38,485 nucleotides of DNA from Alphaproteobacteria bacterium (GCA_013298565.1 JAAFIC010000026.1:1-38485), one strand, 5' to 3'. Shown: positions 18,982 through 29,277, counted from the first letter of the stretch. Made by a program: numbers and translations. The notes: generated by a model from the letters alone, not told the origin.

Positions 18982-19751
18982 AGCTTCCAGCCGCTGTGAA
19001 TAGCGGCGATACCCCCGGATAGGTTGCGATGTTCTACCCGTTCGAATCCGCTGGTTTGCATCCGCACTGCAAGGTCTGCCTGGGTTGGAAAACGGCGAAT
19101 GCTTTCAACGAGGTACTTATAGGACTCGCGGTCCTTGGCGATCAGCGCGCCCAATTCGGGCAATAGTTTGAAGGAATAAAGATCGTAGATTTTATCCAGT
19201 CCCGGCAAAATGACGTGGCTGAACTCCAGGCAAAAAAACCGCCCGCCAGGCCGCAGCACGCGGAAGGCTTCGGCCAAGGCTTGATCTATATGGGTGACGT
19301 TCCGTAGCCCGAACGCAATTGTGTAGGTATCCACACTGCTATCCGGCACGGGCAGATGCTGCGCGTCGGCAACGAGATAGGAGAGGCCCGACGAAAGCCC
19401 GCGATCCAGCGCCCGGTCGCGCCCGACGGAAACCATCTTCTCGTTAATATCGGCAATCGTTACCCGTGCGCCGGGGGCGCGTTGCAGAATGCGAAAGGCG
19501 ATGTCGCCCGTGCCGCCCGCGACATCAAGGTAGGTGCGCCCGGCGCGCGGGGCCACCCAATCGACCAAGGCGGCTTTCCACAGCCGATGCACGCCAAGGC
19601 TCATGGCGTCGTTCATCACGTCGTAGCTGGGGGCGACGCTATCGAAGACATCGCGGACCATTCCGGCTTTTTGAGCAGGATCGACCGGGCGGAAGCCGAA
19701 CCAACCGGCTTCCCGGTCGGCGCTGGGGGGTGGGGGGGCGCTGTTCATCAT
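18978..19751 (-). CDS. ubiE: Ubiquinone/menaquinone C-methyltransferase UbiE
   Basis: This is a 257-residue class I SAM-dependent methyltransferase. The N-terminal [20 protein letters not shown], then [22 protein letters not shown], is the UbiE signature, followed by motif [30 protein letters not shown], and [20 protein letters not shown]. The C-terminal [14 protein letters not shown] completes the family. UbiE methylates the ring of demethylmenaquinone and of the ubiquinone precursor. The gene is followed by a coupled Kef antiporter rather than the more familiar ubiB. It faces the HNH gene divergently across 231 bases. Confidence 0.96.
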   Translation of the reverse strand: MMNSAPPPPSADREAGWFGFRPVDPAQKAGMVRDVFDSVAPSYDVMNDAMSLGVHRLWKAALVDWVAPRAGRTYLDVAGGTGDIAFRILQRAPGARVTIADINEKMVSVGRDRALDRGLSSGLSYLVADAQHLPVPDSSVDTYTIAFGLRNVTHIDQALAEAFRVLRPGGRFFCLEFSHVILPGLDKIYDLYSFKLLPELGALIAKDRESYKYLVESIRRFPTQADLAVRMQTSGFERVEHRNLSGGIAAIHSGWKL

Positions 19752-19924
19752 AGAGTTACTTTAGAGTGAACTTCGTCCCGAGGGAACCTGTGCGCTCGCG
19801 AAACAGGGTTTTCCCCAGAGAGCGTTTTACCCAGTGTGAATTTTTCGTGCCAAAGATCGAAAGCACGGGGGCTGGGGTTGTCAGCGTAAGACGGATAGGA
19901 TACCTACCTTGGGGCAGGCATAAC

Positions 19925-19953
19925 GGTTCTGCCTGAACCCTTGGCAAGGGTTC
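19925..19953 (+). promoter_or_regulatory. Two mutually exclusive hairpins upstream of the HNH gene
   Basis: GGTTC (19925-19929) can pair with GAACC (19935-19939). GAACCCTTG (19935-19943) can instead pair with CAAGGGTTC (19945-19953) around one central base. The two stems share 19935-19939, so only one can form at a time in RNA. They lie 30 bases before the HNH start. The long perfect palindrome could equally be a protein operator. No T-run follows. Confidence 0.45.
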
Positions 19954-19982
19954 CCCTCTGGTCGTTTCGGGGGTATCTGCGA

Positions 19983-20540
19983 ATGTCTCATGTACATTGT
20001 CCCGCTTTGGTTTTGAATGCTGATTTTAGGCCGCTCAGTTACTTCCCTTTATCGCTCTGGTCATGGCAAGAGTCGGTAAAGGCGGTGTTTCTGGACAGGG
20101 TTAATATCATCTCGGAATATGATACGACGATCCGAAGTCCTAGTTTTGAAATGAAGTTGCCGTCGGTTATTGCCTTAAAAGATTACGTGCATACATCGCG
20201 CCGCCCGGCCTTTACCCGGTTCAATGTTTTTCTCCGCGATGCCTTTAGCTGCCAATATTGCGGCGATCAATTCCCCACGCACGAGCTTACCTTCGATCAC
20301 GTTATCCCGCGTTCGCGCGGTGGCCGCACGTCGTGGGAGAATGTTGTCACGGCATGTTCGTGCTGTAATTTACGCAAAGGCAGCCATCTGCCGCGCGAAA
20401 TTCGCATGTTCCCGCTAGAGCCTGCCCAAGAGCCTTCAACGCATTTTCTACAAGAGCGTGGCCGCCGCTTTCCGCCAAACTTTCTGCACGAAAGCTGGCG
20501 CGATTATCTCTATTGGGATAGCGAGTTGGATGTTGGTTAA
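19983..20540 (+). CDS. HNH endonuclease-family protein
   Basis: This 185-residue protein has the McrA-like HNH fold. FSCQYCGDQF provides the first zinc cysteine pair, LTFDHVIPRSRGGRTSWENV contains the catalytic DHVIPRS, and ACSCCNLRKG supplies the second pair. The N-terminus CPALVLNADFRPLSYFPLSL, then WSWQESVKAVFLDRV, marks a conserved chromosomal HNH family of alphaproteobacteria and cyanobacteria, of unestablished cellular role. The ATG at 19983 is chosen because conservation begins there; an upstream TTG would add 14 residues through a palindrome. It converges with the serine hydrolase gene, and the two stops share the bases TTAA (20537-20540). Confidence 0.9.
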   Translation: MSHVHCPALVLNADFRPLSYFPLSLWSWQESVKAVFLDRVNIISEYDTTIRSPSFEMKLPSVIALKDYVHTSRRPAFTRFNVFLRDAFSCQYCGDQFPTHELTFDHVIPRSRGGRTSWENVVTACSCCNLRKGSHLPREIRMFPLEPAQEPSTHFLQERGRRFPPNFLHESWRDYLYWDSELDVG

Positions 20541-21562
20541 GCGCAGATTCCTTGGATTAAATTCCCGATCCGCTGGCGGAACTGGTGGAATTTCCGCACG
20601 TCTGTATGCCGCGTTGGGTGAACCCGGTTAGCCAGCAGCGCCCAGGTAATGCCCCGTTCGAGATCAACCCAGACGCCGGTGCCAGTAAAACCGGTATGGC
20701 CGATGGTCTTGGCCGAACACAGCCCGCCGCCAGACCAGTTCGAGTGCCGAATTTGCCAGCCCAGCGCGCGCGTGTCGGTTTGCGGCTCCATCATCACCCG
20801 GCGCGCGGCAGGGGGCAGGATAGAAGGGGGCATTATAGCGCCGAAGGTCAGCGCTTCTGCCCGGTCCAACACCGCCTCTAGCGTGCCGAACAGCCCTGCG
20901 TGCCCGGCGATCCCGCCCAGGGCAGCGGCGTTTTCGTCGTGAACCTCGCCCTTTATCATACGGCCCCGCCATTGGCAGGCTTCGGTCGCAACCGACAGGG
21001 CAGAGCCGGGCGAGACGGTGAAACCCGCTGCCGCCGCAAGATCGGCCAGGCTCTGCCCCGCCAGGCGCGTAACGATGATGCCGAGCAAGATGAAGTTAAT
21101 GTCGGAATAAACAGTGTCGCCAAACGCCCAATCCTTCTGCATCACCAGCGCGGTTAGGCGATCCGCGCTATCGCCCCAGGTGTAGATTGGCTCGACGGCA
21201 GGCAGGCCGCTGGTATGGGTGAGGCATTGGCGCAGGGTAACGCCGCGCACGCGGTGGTTGGGGTCATACTGGTGCAAATCGGGCAGGTGCGTGCTGAGGG
21301 AATCATCGAGATCCAAGCGGCCTGCCGCCGCGAGCGCCAGAATTGCAGGCACCGTTAGCAGCACTTTCGTCAGGCTGGCGAGATCGAAAGCGTGCGCTGG
21401 CGTTAGCGCTTCCGCCTCCGGTACGCGCTGGGCGAGACCGAGGCTGGCGGAAAAGTGCAGCCCGTCTTGCGTCCGCACGCCCAGGGCAATTCCGGGGGCA
21501 AGGCCGGTGGCGAGCGCCTCTTCAAGCGCGGCAGTGAGGGGGGCGAAGCGGGGATCGGTCAT
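20537..21562 (-). CDS. Serine hydrolase, class C beta-lactamase/esterase fold
   Basis: This is a 341-residue penicillin-binding-type hydrolase without an evident signal peptide. The nucleophile motif is SxxK in ASLTKVLLT. The second motif is YSD (in DTVYSDINFILLG), where YxN is the classic form. The third is HTGFTGT, matching the H/K-T-G box. HTSGLP is also typical. No export signal suggests a cytosolic esterase or amidase. It begins 6 bases after the anmK stop, so it belongs to the same transcript. A role in processing muropeptides or another ester near peptidoglycan recycling is plausible but inferred only from this linkage. Confidence 0.88.
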   Translation of the reverse strand: MTDPRFAPLTAALEEALATGLAPGIALGVRTQDGLHFSASLGLAQRVPEAEALTPAHAFDLASLTKVLLTVPAILALAAAGRLDLDDSLSTHLPDLHQYDPNHRVRGVTLRQCLTHTSGLPAVEPIYTWGDSADRLTALVMQKDWAFGDTVYSDINFILLGIIVTRLAGQSLADLAAAAGFTVSPGSALSVATEACQWRGRMIKGEVHDENAAALGGIAGHAGLFGTLEAVLDRAEALTFGAIMPPSILPPAARRVMMEPQTDTRALGWQIRHSNWSGGGLCSAKTIGHTGFTGTGVWVDLERGITWALLANRVHPTRHTDVRKFHQFRQRIGNLIQGICA

Positions 21563-21568
21563 TGCGGT

Positions 21569-22645
21569 TCAACTTACTTTGTGCGGGAGATGCAGAACCC
21601 CGCCGCTTACAGGATAGGCCGTGCCGGTGGTGCCGGGAAGGCTTAAGGCGCGGCCTTGCACGGACCGAATGGCGAGAAACCCAAACGCCTGCGCCTCCAG
21701 CGCATCCCCATCCCAGCCCAAGGTTTCGACCGGGGCGACGGGGGCGGCGACTGCCGCCGCGATCCGCCTCATCAGGTGCACGTTCAGCCGCCCGCCGCCC
21801 GTCACCAGCCAGCGGGTTGGCCGGGTTGGCAGATGCTGTAAAGCTGCCGCGAGGCTTTGGGCCGTGAACTCGGTCAGCGTGGCCGCGCCATCGGCGGCAG
21901 ATAGCCCGTCAACAGCAGCGCGGTGCCAGCCGTTGCGATCCAAGGATTTCGGCGGCGGGGCCGCGAAATAGGGGTGATCCAGCAACCGCGCTAGGGCGGG
22001 AGCATTTATCTGGCCGCGTGCCGCCAAGCGCCCACCCTCGTCCCAGGCTTGATTGGTGTGCTGCGTCACCCAATCGTCGATCAAGGCATTGCCGGGGCCA
22101 GTATCGAAGGCCAGCAGGCGCGCGCCGTCGATATACGTGAGATTGCCGACGCCGCCGAGGTTGAGCACGACCAACGGCTGCGGCAAACCTTGCGCGAGCG
22201 CTGCGTGGAACAGCGGCACCAGCGGCGCACCTTGCCCGCCTGCGGCTAAATCGGCATCGCGAAAGCGGTTGACCACGGGCAGCCCGAGGGCGGTTGCCAG
22301 CAACCCACCATCGCCCACCTGCCGAGTGTAACCCCGCTCGGGCCGATGCAGCACGGTTTGACCGTGAAAGCCGATAACATCGGGGCGCTGCCCGGTTTGC
22401 GACAGCAGCGCCGTCACCGCTTCAGCGTTAAGATTGGTCAGCCGCGCTTCAAGCGCCGTCAACGGGTCGTGCTCCGCGCGGGCAGGATCATGAACCAGCG
22501 CCCGCAAGGCTTCCCGCACATCGGCAGGATAGGGCAGGGTCAACGCCGTGCCGAAGCCGGTAATGCGCGTGCCATCGCTTTCAATCCAGGCGGCATCTAC
22601 ACCATCAAGGGCGGTACCGCTCATCAACCCAATGGCTCGGATCAT
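21569..22645 (-). CDS. anmK: Anhydro-N-acetylmuramic acid kinase AnmK
   Basis: This is a 358-residue sugar kinase of the ASKHA fold. IGLMSGTALDGVDAAWIESD starts the family. Then come VIGFHGQTVLHRP, PLVVLNLGGVGNLTYIDG, LLAFDTGPGNALIDDWV and WLVTGGGRLNVHLMRRI, ending in a C-terminal GWDGDALEAQAFGFLAIRS. AnmK opens the anhydro ring of recycled anhMurNAc and phosphorylates it to MurNAc-6-phosphate. All nucleotide-binding motifs are present. It is followed after 6 bases by a serine hydrolase gene. The start at 22645 sits only about 15 bases from A-rich tandem repeats that belong to the terminator region of the upstream gene. Confidence 0.96.
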   Translation of the reverse strand: MIRAIGLMSGTALDGVDAAWIESDGTRITGFGTALTLPYPADVREALRALVHDPARAEHDPLTALEARLTNLNAEAVTALLSQTGQRPDVIGFHGQTVLHRPERGYTRQVGDGGLLATALGLPVVNRFRDADLAAGGQGAPLVPLFHAALAQGLPQPLVVLNLGGVGNLTYIDGARLLAFDTGPGNALIDDWVTQHTNQAWDEGGRLAARGQINAPALARLLDHPYFAAPPPKSLDRNGWHRAAVDGLSAADGAATLTEFTAQSLAAALQHLPTRPTRWLVTGGGRLNVHLMRRIAAAVAAPVAPVETLGWDGDALEAQAFGFLAIRSVQGRALSLPGTTGTAYPVSGGVLHLPHKVS

Positions 22646-22659
22646 CGGTTTTTCTCAAG

Positions 22660-22718
22660 AAAAAAGCCTGGCCTCAAAAAGCCCGGCCAAAAAAAGCCTG
22701 CCCAAAAAAAAGCCCGGC
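22660..22718. repeat. Four degenerate tandem units of A-run plus GCCYGSCC
   Basis: Units begin at 22660, 22676, 22689 and 22704. Each is a run of five to eight A bases followed by GCCTGGCC, GCCCGGCC, GCCTGCCC or GCCCGGC. Unit length is 13-16 bases. The last unit forms one arm and the U-tract of the terminator next to it. The series looks like duplicated, partly decayed copies of a terminator arm. Confidence 0.6.
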
Positions 22719-22738
22719 AGAGCTAACTCTGCCGGGCT
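22704..22738 (-). terminator. Rho-independent terminator of the solute-binding protein gene
   Basis: On the minus strand AGCCCGGCAGAG and CTCTGCCGGGCT form a perfect 12-bp stem with a TTAG loop (22711-22738), followed by eight Ts. It lies 26 bases after the stop of the solute-binding protein gene and ahead of anmK, so it insulates the two minus-strand units. Confidence 0.92.
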
Positions 22739-22763
22739 TCATCAGAAGGATAATCCCGAAAGA

Positions 22764-23872
22764 TTACATTTCCGAATAATTGCCGTTCTTCCAGACGTAC
22801 CAGACGTACTTGGAAACAGTCAAATCGCCCTTCGCGTCAAAGGCAACTTCGCCGATAACGGTTTGGAACTTGTTAGCTTTCATCGCCTTCGCCACATCGT
22901 CCTTCTTCAAGGACTTGGCAAGGTTAGCGGCCTGTGCCCACACTTCTACGCCCGAGTAGGACAGCAGAGTATAGCCTTCAGGATCGTAACCCGTTGCTTT
23001 GAACTGATCGACAACCTTGGCGGCGGTCGGGAACTTGCGGGGATCGGGATCGAACGTCATCATAACGCCTTCACCAGCAGCGCCCGTGATCGACCAGAAT
23101 TCCTTCGACACGATACCATCGCCCGACAGGAACGCAGCCTTCAGGCCCTGATCGCGCGACTGGCGCACGAGCAGACCGGCTTCGTTATGCAGACCACCGA
23201 AGTAGATTGCATCGACGTTCGCCGACTTCATTTTGGAGACGAGGGCCGTAAAGTCCTTATCGCCAGTGGTCACGCCTTCATAAATAACTTCCGTTAGGCC
23301 AGCGGCATTCATTGCCTTCTTGGTTTCATCGGCAAGGCCCTTCCCGTAGGAGGTCTTGTCGTGAATGACGGCGATCTTCTTGCCAGCAAAATTCTTGGCG
23401 AGATATTGGCCGGCAACCGTACCCTGCTGGTCATCGCGACCGCAGACGCGGAACACGTTGCCAAACTTGGCCTTATCCGTCAGCGCCGGATTGGTCGAGG
23501 CCGGAGTGATCTGAATGATCCCTTCTTCACCATACACGTCCGATGCCGGGATCGAGACGGAGGAGTTGAAGTGACCCAGAACGAAAGACACCTTTTTGGT
23601 GGCGAACTGGTTGGCAACGGCAACGCCTTGCTTCGGGTCCGACGCATCGTCGCCGCGAATTCAACCTTTACTTGACGACCAAGCACACCGCCAGCGGCGT
23701 TAATGTTCTTAACGGCCATTTCGGCGCCCTTCTTCAGTTGCTCACCGAAGCTGGCATTGGGGCCAGTGAAGGGACCGGCAACGCCGATCGTAATGTCTTG
23801 TGCAAACGCAGCGCCGGTCACGGTCGCGGCAAAAGCCGCCGCAGCGACGGTCAAACCAAACTTCTTCATCAT
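22764..23872 (-). pseudogene. Branched-chain amino-acid ABC solute-binding protein, one-base frameshift
   Basis: The gene starts at ATG 23872 with GGGGGA upstream and a signal peptide ([20 protein letters not shown], cleaved near AFA-QD), then [20 protein letters not shown] and GRQVKVEF. At about 23657 the frame breaks. The following bases encode [20 protein letters not shown] in another frame, which then continues intact through [20 protein letters not shown] to the end at 22764. Adding one C after GAATTC restores E-F-R-G-D-D, the sequence expected for a LivJ/LivK-like protein, and the total becomes 369 residues. Either a real single-base deletion inactivates a periplasmic amino-acid receptor or the base is a sequence error. 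No liv permease or ATPase genes are adjacent. Confidence 0.88.
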
Positions 23873-24113
23873 CCGAGTTAGTCCCCCTGTTTGGGTTGAT
23901 ACGCCCGGCTTGGTCTCTGACGGACCTTCGGCACGAACGACTGAACGCGATCCTGCCCCACTCTTTCAAGAAAGGCAATTTCGTATAATTGCTTAATCGA
24001 GAATAATTGGAGGTTATATGTCTTGATTTTAACAGGACGCGCTAAGGATTACGCCGCACCGTATAATTTGGCAATAATCTTGCGCGCGCGCCGGGCGGGG
24101 CGCTCGGGAAGAC

Positions 24114-25700
24114 CTATCCCTGCTCGGCAATCACCCCGAGAAACGCCGTCACGATTTCCGGGTCGAAATGCACACCGGCGCGCACCTTGATCCAATCAAT
24201 CGCTTCCTCCCGCGACCAGGCTTCCTTGTAAGGGCGTTTCGAGGTAAGGGCATCGAACACATCGGCCACGGCGACAATGCGGGCGGAAAGCGGGATTTCC
24301 TTACCCGTTAGACCGCGCGGATAGCCGGTGCCGTTCCATTTTTCGTGATGCCCCAGCGCGATTTCGGCACCGATGGACAGGAACGTGCGCCCGCGCAAGC
24401 GGCGGCTGGCGGCCAGTAAAATTTCCGCCCCCAGCGTGGCATGGCGGCGCATGGTCAGCCATTCGGTTTCGTCCAAACTCCCCGCTTTAAGGAGAATATT
24501 GTCGGGCACGCCGACCTTGCCGACATCGTGCAGAATCGAGGCGAGGCCGATTTTCTTTATCAGCACATCGTCTAGCTCACCCAGGGCAAAACCCCGGCGG
24601 TCCATTTCCGCGATGATCTTATTGGTCAGCGTTTCCACCCGGTACAAATGATCGCCCGTGGTGGGGTCTTTGAATTCGGCGAGGCTGGCCAGGGCGAACA
24701 CGGTTGCCTCTTGCGCCAGCGACAAATGTTCCTGCAACAGCACATTGTCGTAAGCAATCGCGGCTTTAGCGCAGAATAGATCGACCAGGCGGTGATCGAG
24801 CGGCGAGAGCGGGCGCGTGGCTTCGATAAAGGCAACCGAGCGCACGTCGCCGCTGGCTTTGAAGAACACGGCGCAATGATCGTCGAGATATTGGTTAGAG
24901 CCGCGCGCAAAAGCCGAAACGATGTCGTGGACGATGGCGGGGTGCGGAATTTCGGCCAAACGCTTGCCCGCCAAATCGGCAAACCGCCCAGCAGCCGCGC
25001 GCACGACGGCAGTAGGATCGGACCCCGGCAACTCATCGCCTGCGGTGCAGAGAATAGAGCCACCTTCAGCATCGAGCAGCGCATTGATCTGGTCGAGAAT
25101 CCCGGCCAGGAACGCATCGGTCGAGCGCAACTCGAATAGGCTGGTCGAGGCTTCGAGAACCCTTTCGAGACCCTTGCGCCCCTGTTCGATGGCGACGAGA
25201 TCGCGGTAGCTCCGCAGCGCGGCCACGATCGTGGTGAACAGTTTCTGCGCGGTTAGCTCCGCCTTCGACTTATAATCGTTGATGTCATAGTCAACGATCA
25301 CCTGTTGCTCCGGGGCCATGCCGGGCTGGCCGGTACGCAGGACGATGCGAACATTCTCGTTGCCCAAATCCTGCCGGATTTGCCGCACGAGAGTGAGACC
25401 CGCGTCATCGGTTTCCATCACGACGTCAAGCAAAATGACGGCTATATCGCGGGTCTTATCTAAAATCTGCCAGGCTTCGCTACCGGAAAACGCCGAAATG
25501 ATTTCCAGCGACCGGCCCTCGAAGGTGAAATCGCCTAACACCATGCGGGTAACGCGATGCACGTCCGGCTCGTCGTCCACGACCAACATTCGCCAGGGTT
25601 GGGCGGCGCGGGCGCGTTTGTGTGCGAGATCGGGGGCGTCGTCGGCAAATAACAGCTCGTCGTCTAACAGCTCGTCGGGGTTGAGATCGGCGGGAACCAT
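24114..25700 (-). CDS. Response regulator with DUF3369 and HD-GYP phosphodiesterase domains
   Basis: This is a 528-residue protein. The receiver domain (about 36-165) has the acidic pair in VVDDEPD, phospho-acceptor Asp92 in ILLDVVME and lysine in DYKSK. A DUF3369 middle domain (about 170-335) follows. The HD-GYP domain (about 340-525) has GDHLYRVETLT, the metal pair HDVGKVGVPDN (about residue 390), HHEKWNGTGYPRGL and the late ADVFDALTSKRPYKE. The motifs for cyclic di-GMP hydrolysis are complete. The start overlaps the stop of the upstream histidine kinase by one base (TAATG), so the two form a coupled two-component pair. The output probably lowers cyclic di-GMP. The signal is unknown. Confidence 0.94.
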   Translation of the reverse strand: MVPADLNPDELLDDELLFADDAPDLAHKRARAAQPWRMLVVDDEPDVHRVTRMVLGDFTFEGRSLEIISAFSGSEAWQILDKTRDIAVILLDVVMETDDAGLTLVRQIRQDLGNENVRIVLRTGQPGMAPEQQVIVDYDINDYKSKAELTAQKLFTTIVAALRSYRDLVAIEQGRKGLERVLEASTSLFELRSTDAFLAGILDQINALLDAEGGSILCTAGDELPGSDPTAVVRAAAGRFADLAGKRLAEIPHPAIVHDIVSAFARGSNQYLDDHCAVFFKASGDVRSVAFIEATRPLSPLDHRLVDLFCAKAAIAYDNVLLQEHLSLAQEATVFALASLAEFKDPTTGDHLYRVETLTNKIIAEMDRRGFALGELDDVLIKKIGLASILHDVGKVGVPDNILLKAGSLDETEWLTMRRHATLGAEILLAASRRLRGRTFLSIGAEIALGHHEKWNGTGYPRGLTGKEIPLSARIVAVADVFDALTSKRPYKEAWSREEAIDWIKVRAGVHFDPEIVTAFLGVIAEQG

Positions 25701-27031
25701 TAGGCGCTTCCTTCCACGGAAAGTATCGTCGGCGCGGGTGGGGATAGGGTTGGCCCTGGGGCCGTATCGGCGCTTCTATCACCCAGCATCCGGTCGGGCG
25801 CGGTCAGCGGTAGAATCAGTGTAAAGGCGGTTCCCATATCGACAGCACTAGTGCAGCCAATCCGGCCCCCTAGGGTTTGCGTGACAATATTATAGACTAA
25901 ATGCAGCCCTAAGCCCGTACCGCCTTGCCCGCGTTTCGTGGTGAAGAACGGATCGAAGATACGGGGCAGGTGAGAGGGCGGAATGCCCGATCCATCATCC
26001 TTAATCCCGATAACAATGTTGGTGCCTTTTTTTTCCACGGCAATCTCCACCACGCCTTCGGGGCGGCTGTCATCGTAGGCGTGCGTAAGGGCATTCAGCA
26101 GCAGATTGGTGATGACTTGGCCAAGCGGGCCAGGAAAACTATCCATCTCGGCATCGGCAAGGCAGCGAAACTGCACCTTTTGCGGGGCTTTTCGCAGGCG
26201 CGGGCTGAGGCTTGAAATTAAATCCTCGATCAATTGCCCGGCGCGGAAGGTGCGGCGCACGGCACTGGTTTGATCGGCGGCGACCTGCTTGAAGCTCTGG
26301 ACAAGCTCTGCCGCGCGGCCAAGGTTGGCGGTGATGATTTCCGCGCCTTCTGCTACCGTGCCGAGAAACCCGGTCAGGTCCGAGCGCTTAAGACCACCCG
26401 AGTCCGCTAATTTCTGGAAACTCGTGCTGCGCTCGGTCAAGTGTGTGGCTGCGGTTAGGCCAATGCCGAGCGGCGTATTGATTTCATGGGCGATCCCTGC
26501 AACCAACTGCCCGAGGGAGGCGAATTTCTCCGCCTGAACCAAATCGCCTTGCGCCGCGCGCAGAAAGGATAGCGTGGACTCGAACTGTTCCAGCGTGCCG
26601 CGCAGCAGATCAATCCCCGGCACGAAGCCGGAGTAGTGGCCGGTCCCGCGATTGACGGTAATCACCCCATAGGTCAGCGCGTGGGGATAGCGCTCTGCCA
26701 CCATACGGCTGACGGTTTCGAGCGGCATGTCGTCGGGCAAGACCAGCGGGCGCGGGTCCATCGCTGTGCCAACGAACTCTTGCAAGTTGGAACGCGCCGC
26801 CGAACGGGAGAGCAGGCCAATCGGTTTGCGCGCCAACACGACGGGGAGCGCCCAAACATCCGGCAACCCATCGAACATTAGCACCGCTGCCGGGCAACTC
26901 AGTTTAGGCGAGAGACCCTCAAGGGTTCGGGCAACGCGATCCAAACACCACGTATCGGCCAGGGATGCGGGGGTAGCGGCAGCGTTATCTGCCAGGGCCG
27001 AGGGAAGGGTCGAGGGAAGGGGAGCACTCAT
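25700..27031 (-). CDS. Sensor histidine kinase, cytosolic
   Basis: This is a 443-residue kinase without clear membrane helices. Residues 40-135 resemble a CBS-like sensory region (PDVWALPVVLARKPIGLLSR, FVGTAMDPRPLVLPDDMPLE). The phospho-acceptor is His182 in LVAGIAHEINTPLG. The ATPase domain has NLLLNALTHAYDD, KDDGSGIPPSHLPRIFDPFF and GTGLGLHLVYNIV. The HEINTP form places it with the HisKA kinases whose partners are often DUF3369/HD-GYP regulators. It is directly coupled to such a regulator by a TAATG overlap. It should autophosphorylate and pass phosphate to Asp92 of that partner. The input is inferred to be cytoplasmic. Confidence 0.93.
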   Translation of the reverse strand: MSAPLPSTLPSALADNAAATPASLADTWCLDRVARTLEGLSPKLSCPAAVLMFDGLPDVWALPVVLARKPIGLLSRSAARSNLQEFVGTAMDPRPLVLPDDMPLETVSRMVAERYPHALTYGVITVNRGTGHYSGFVPGIDLLRGTLEQFESTLSFLRAAQGDLVQAEKFASLGQLVAGIAHEINTPLGIGLTAATHLTERSTSFQKLADSGGLKRSDLTGFLGTVAEGAEIITANLGRAAELVQSFKQVAADQTSAVRRTFRAGQLIEDLISSLSPRLRKAPQKVQFRCLADAEMDSFPGPLGQVITNLLLNALTHAYDDSRPEGVVEIAVEKKGTNIVIGIKDDGSGIPPSHLPRIFDPFFTTKRGQGGTGLGLHLVYNIVTQTLGGRIGCTSAVDMGTAFTLILPLTAPDRMLGDRSADTAPGPTLSPPAPTILSVEGSA

Positions 27032-27103
27032 AGGATTAACCTAAAATGCGAATCGTGACGAATTGGTGATGATCGCCCGTGCTTCACACGCCCCTCCCTG
27101 ATG

Positions 27104-27922
27104 TTAGTGTGCGAAAAACACCGGAATTTTAGCGTTATTGAGGATATGAACCGTAGCACCCCCAAAGATCATCTGCCGCAATCGGCTTTGTGTATAGGCC
27201 CCTTTGATCATTAGATCGCAGCCTAGGCGCTGGGCTTCGTCAAGCCACACCGCGCCTGCATTTTTATCCCCGACCTGCATGTGAGCGTAGGTAGCACGCA
27301 GGTCGTGCTTTTCGAGATAGGCGGCCACGTCCCGCGCGCTGGGGCCAGTGACCATGCCGCTATCGACAGAGATGATGTGGATTTCCTCGGCTTTATGCAG
27401 CAGCGGTAGGGCCGAGGCGATTGTGCGCGCGGTTTCGGACGATCCGTTCCAGGCAATCAGCACGCGCGTGCCATTGGTCTCTGGCAGGGTTGGCGGGGCC
27501 ATGATAATGGGGCGGCCCGTTTCAAACAAAGCCGCTTCCAGCATAATTTCAGGCTCTGCCGAACCGCCTACGTCTGGGCGGGCGAGCACGGCGATATCGT
27601 AAAGCCGTCCTGCCGAAGCAATTGCGTCTGCCGAAGGGCCTTGCGCTTCCATCCAGTCGGCAGAAGTATTTTCAGTGCCGATGTGCAGATCGAATAGGTT
27701 CTTCAGCTTAGTCAGCCTTGCTGTCCCGTCTTGCTGCAAACGGTCGAGATATTCTTGACTCAGCGCAAGGCCAAAGTCCCCGGAGGGCACGAAGCTCTCA
27801 AACGCAGGGCGAATGGCGAGGCCGGTCACGCGCCCCTCGAAACGCCGGGCGAGGCGGGTGGCCAGGGCCAACACGGGGCCAGCGGTTTGTTCCGCCCATA
27901 AAATTGCCAGAATTGCGCGCAT
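27104..27922 (-). CDS. Universal stress protein with two Usp domains
   Basis: This 272-residue protein has two UspA-type halves. The N-terminal half (about 1-145) is degenerate. The C-terminal half (about 150-272) ends in KGAYTQSRLRQMIFGGATVH, then ILNNAKIPVFFAH, the GxxG-x9-G(S/T)-like ATP site of Usp proteins. The start codon has a strong ribosome binding site, AAGGAGAG. Usp proteins bind ATP or other small ligands and support survival under stress; no specific role can be assigned. It lies divergent to mreB across a 314-base gap and does not appear to belong to the histidine kinase unit downstream. Confidence 0.92.
   Translation of the reverse strand: MRAILAILWAEQTAGPVLALATRLARRFEGRVTGLAIRPAFESFVPSGDFGLALSQEYLDRLQQDGTARLTKLKNLFDLHIGTENTSADWMEAQGPSADAIASAGRLYDIAVLARPDVGGSAEPEIMLEAALFETGRPIIMAPPTLPETNGTRVLIAWNGSSETARTIASALPLLHKAEEIHIISVDSGMVTGPSARDVAAYLEKHDLRATYAHMQVGDKNAGAVWLDEAQRLGCDLMIKGAYTQSRLRQMIFGGATVHILNNAKIPVFFAH

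Positions 27923-29277
<1,355 letters not shown>

Noticed and set aside
22548-23297. Plus-strand frame of 249 codons across the terminator and the binding-protein gene
   Set aside because: It reads through a perfect terminator and is antisense to a gene with clear family motifs.
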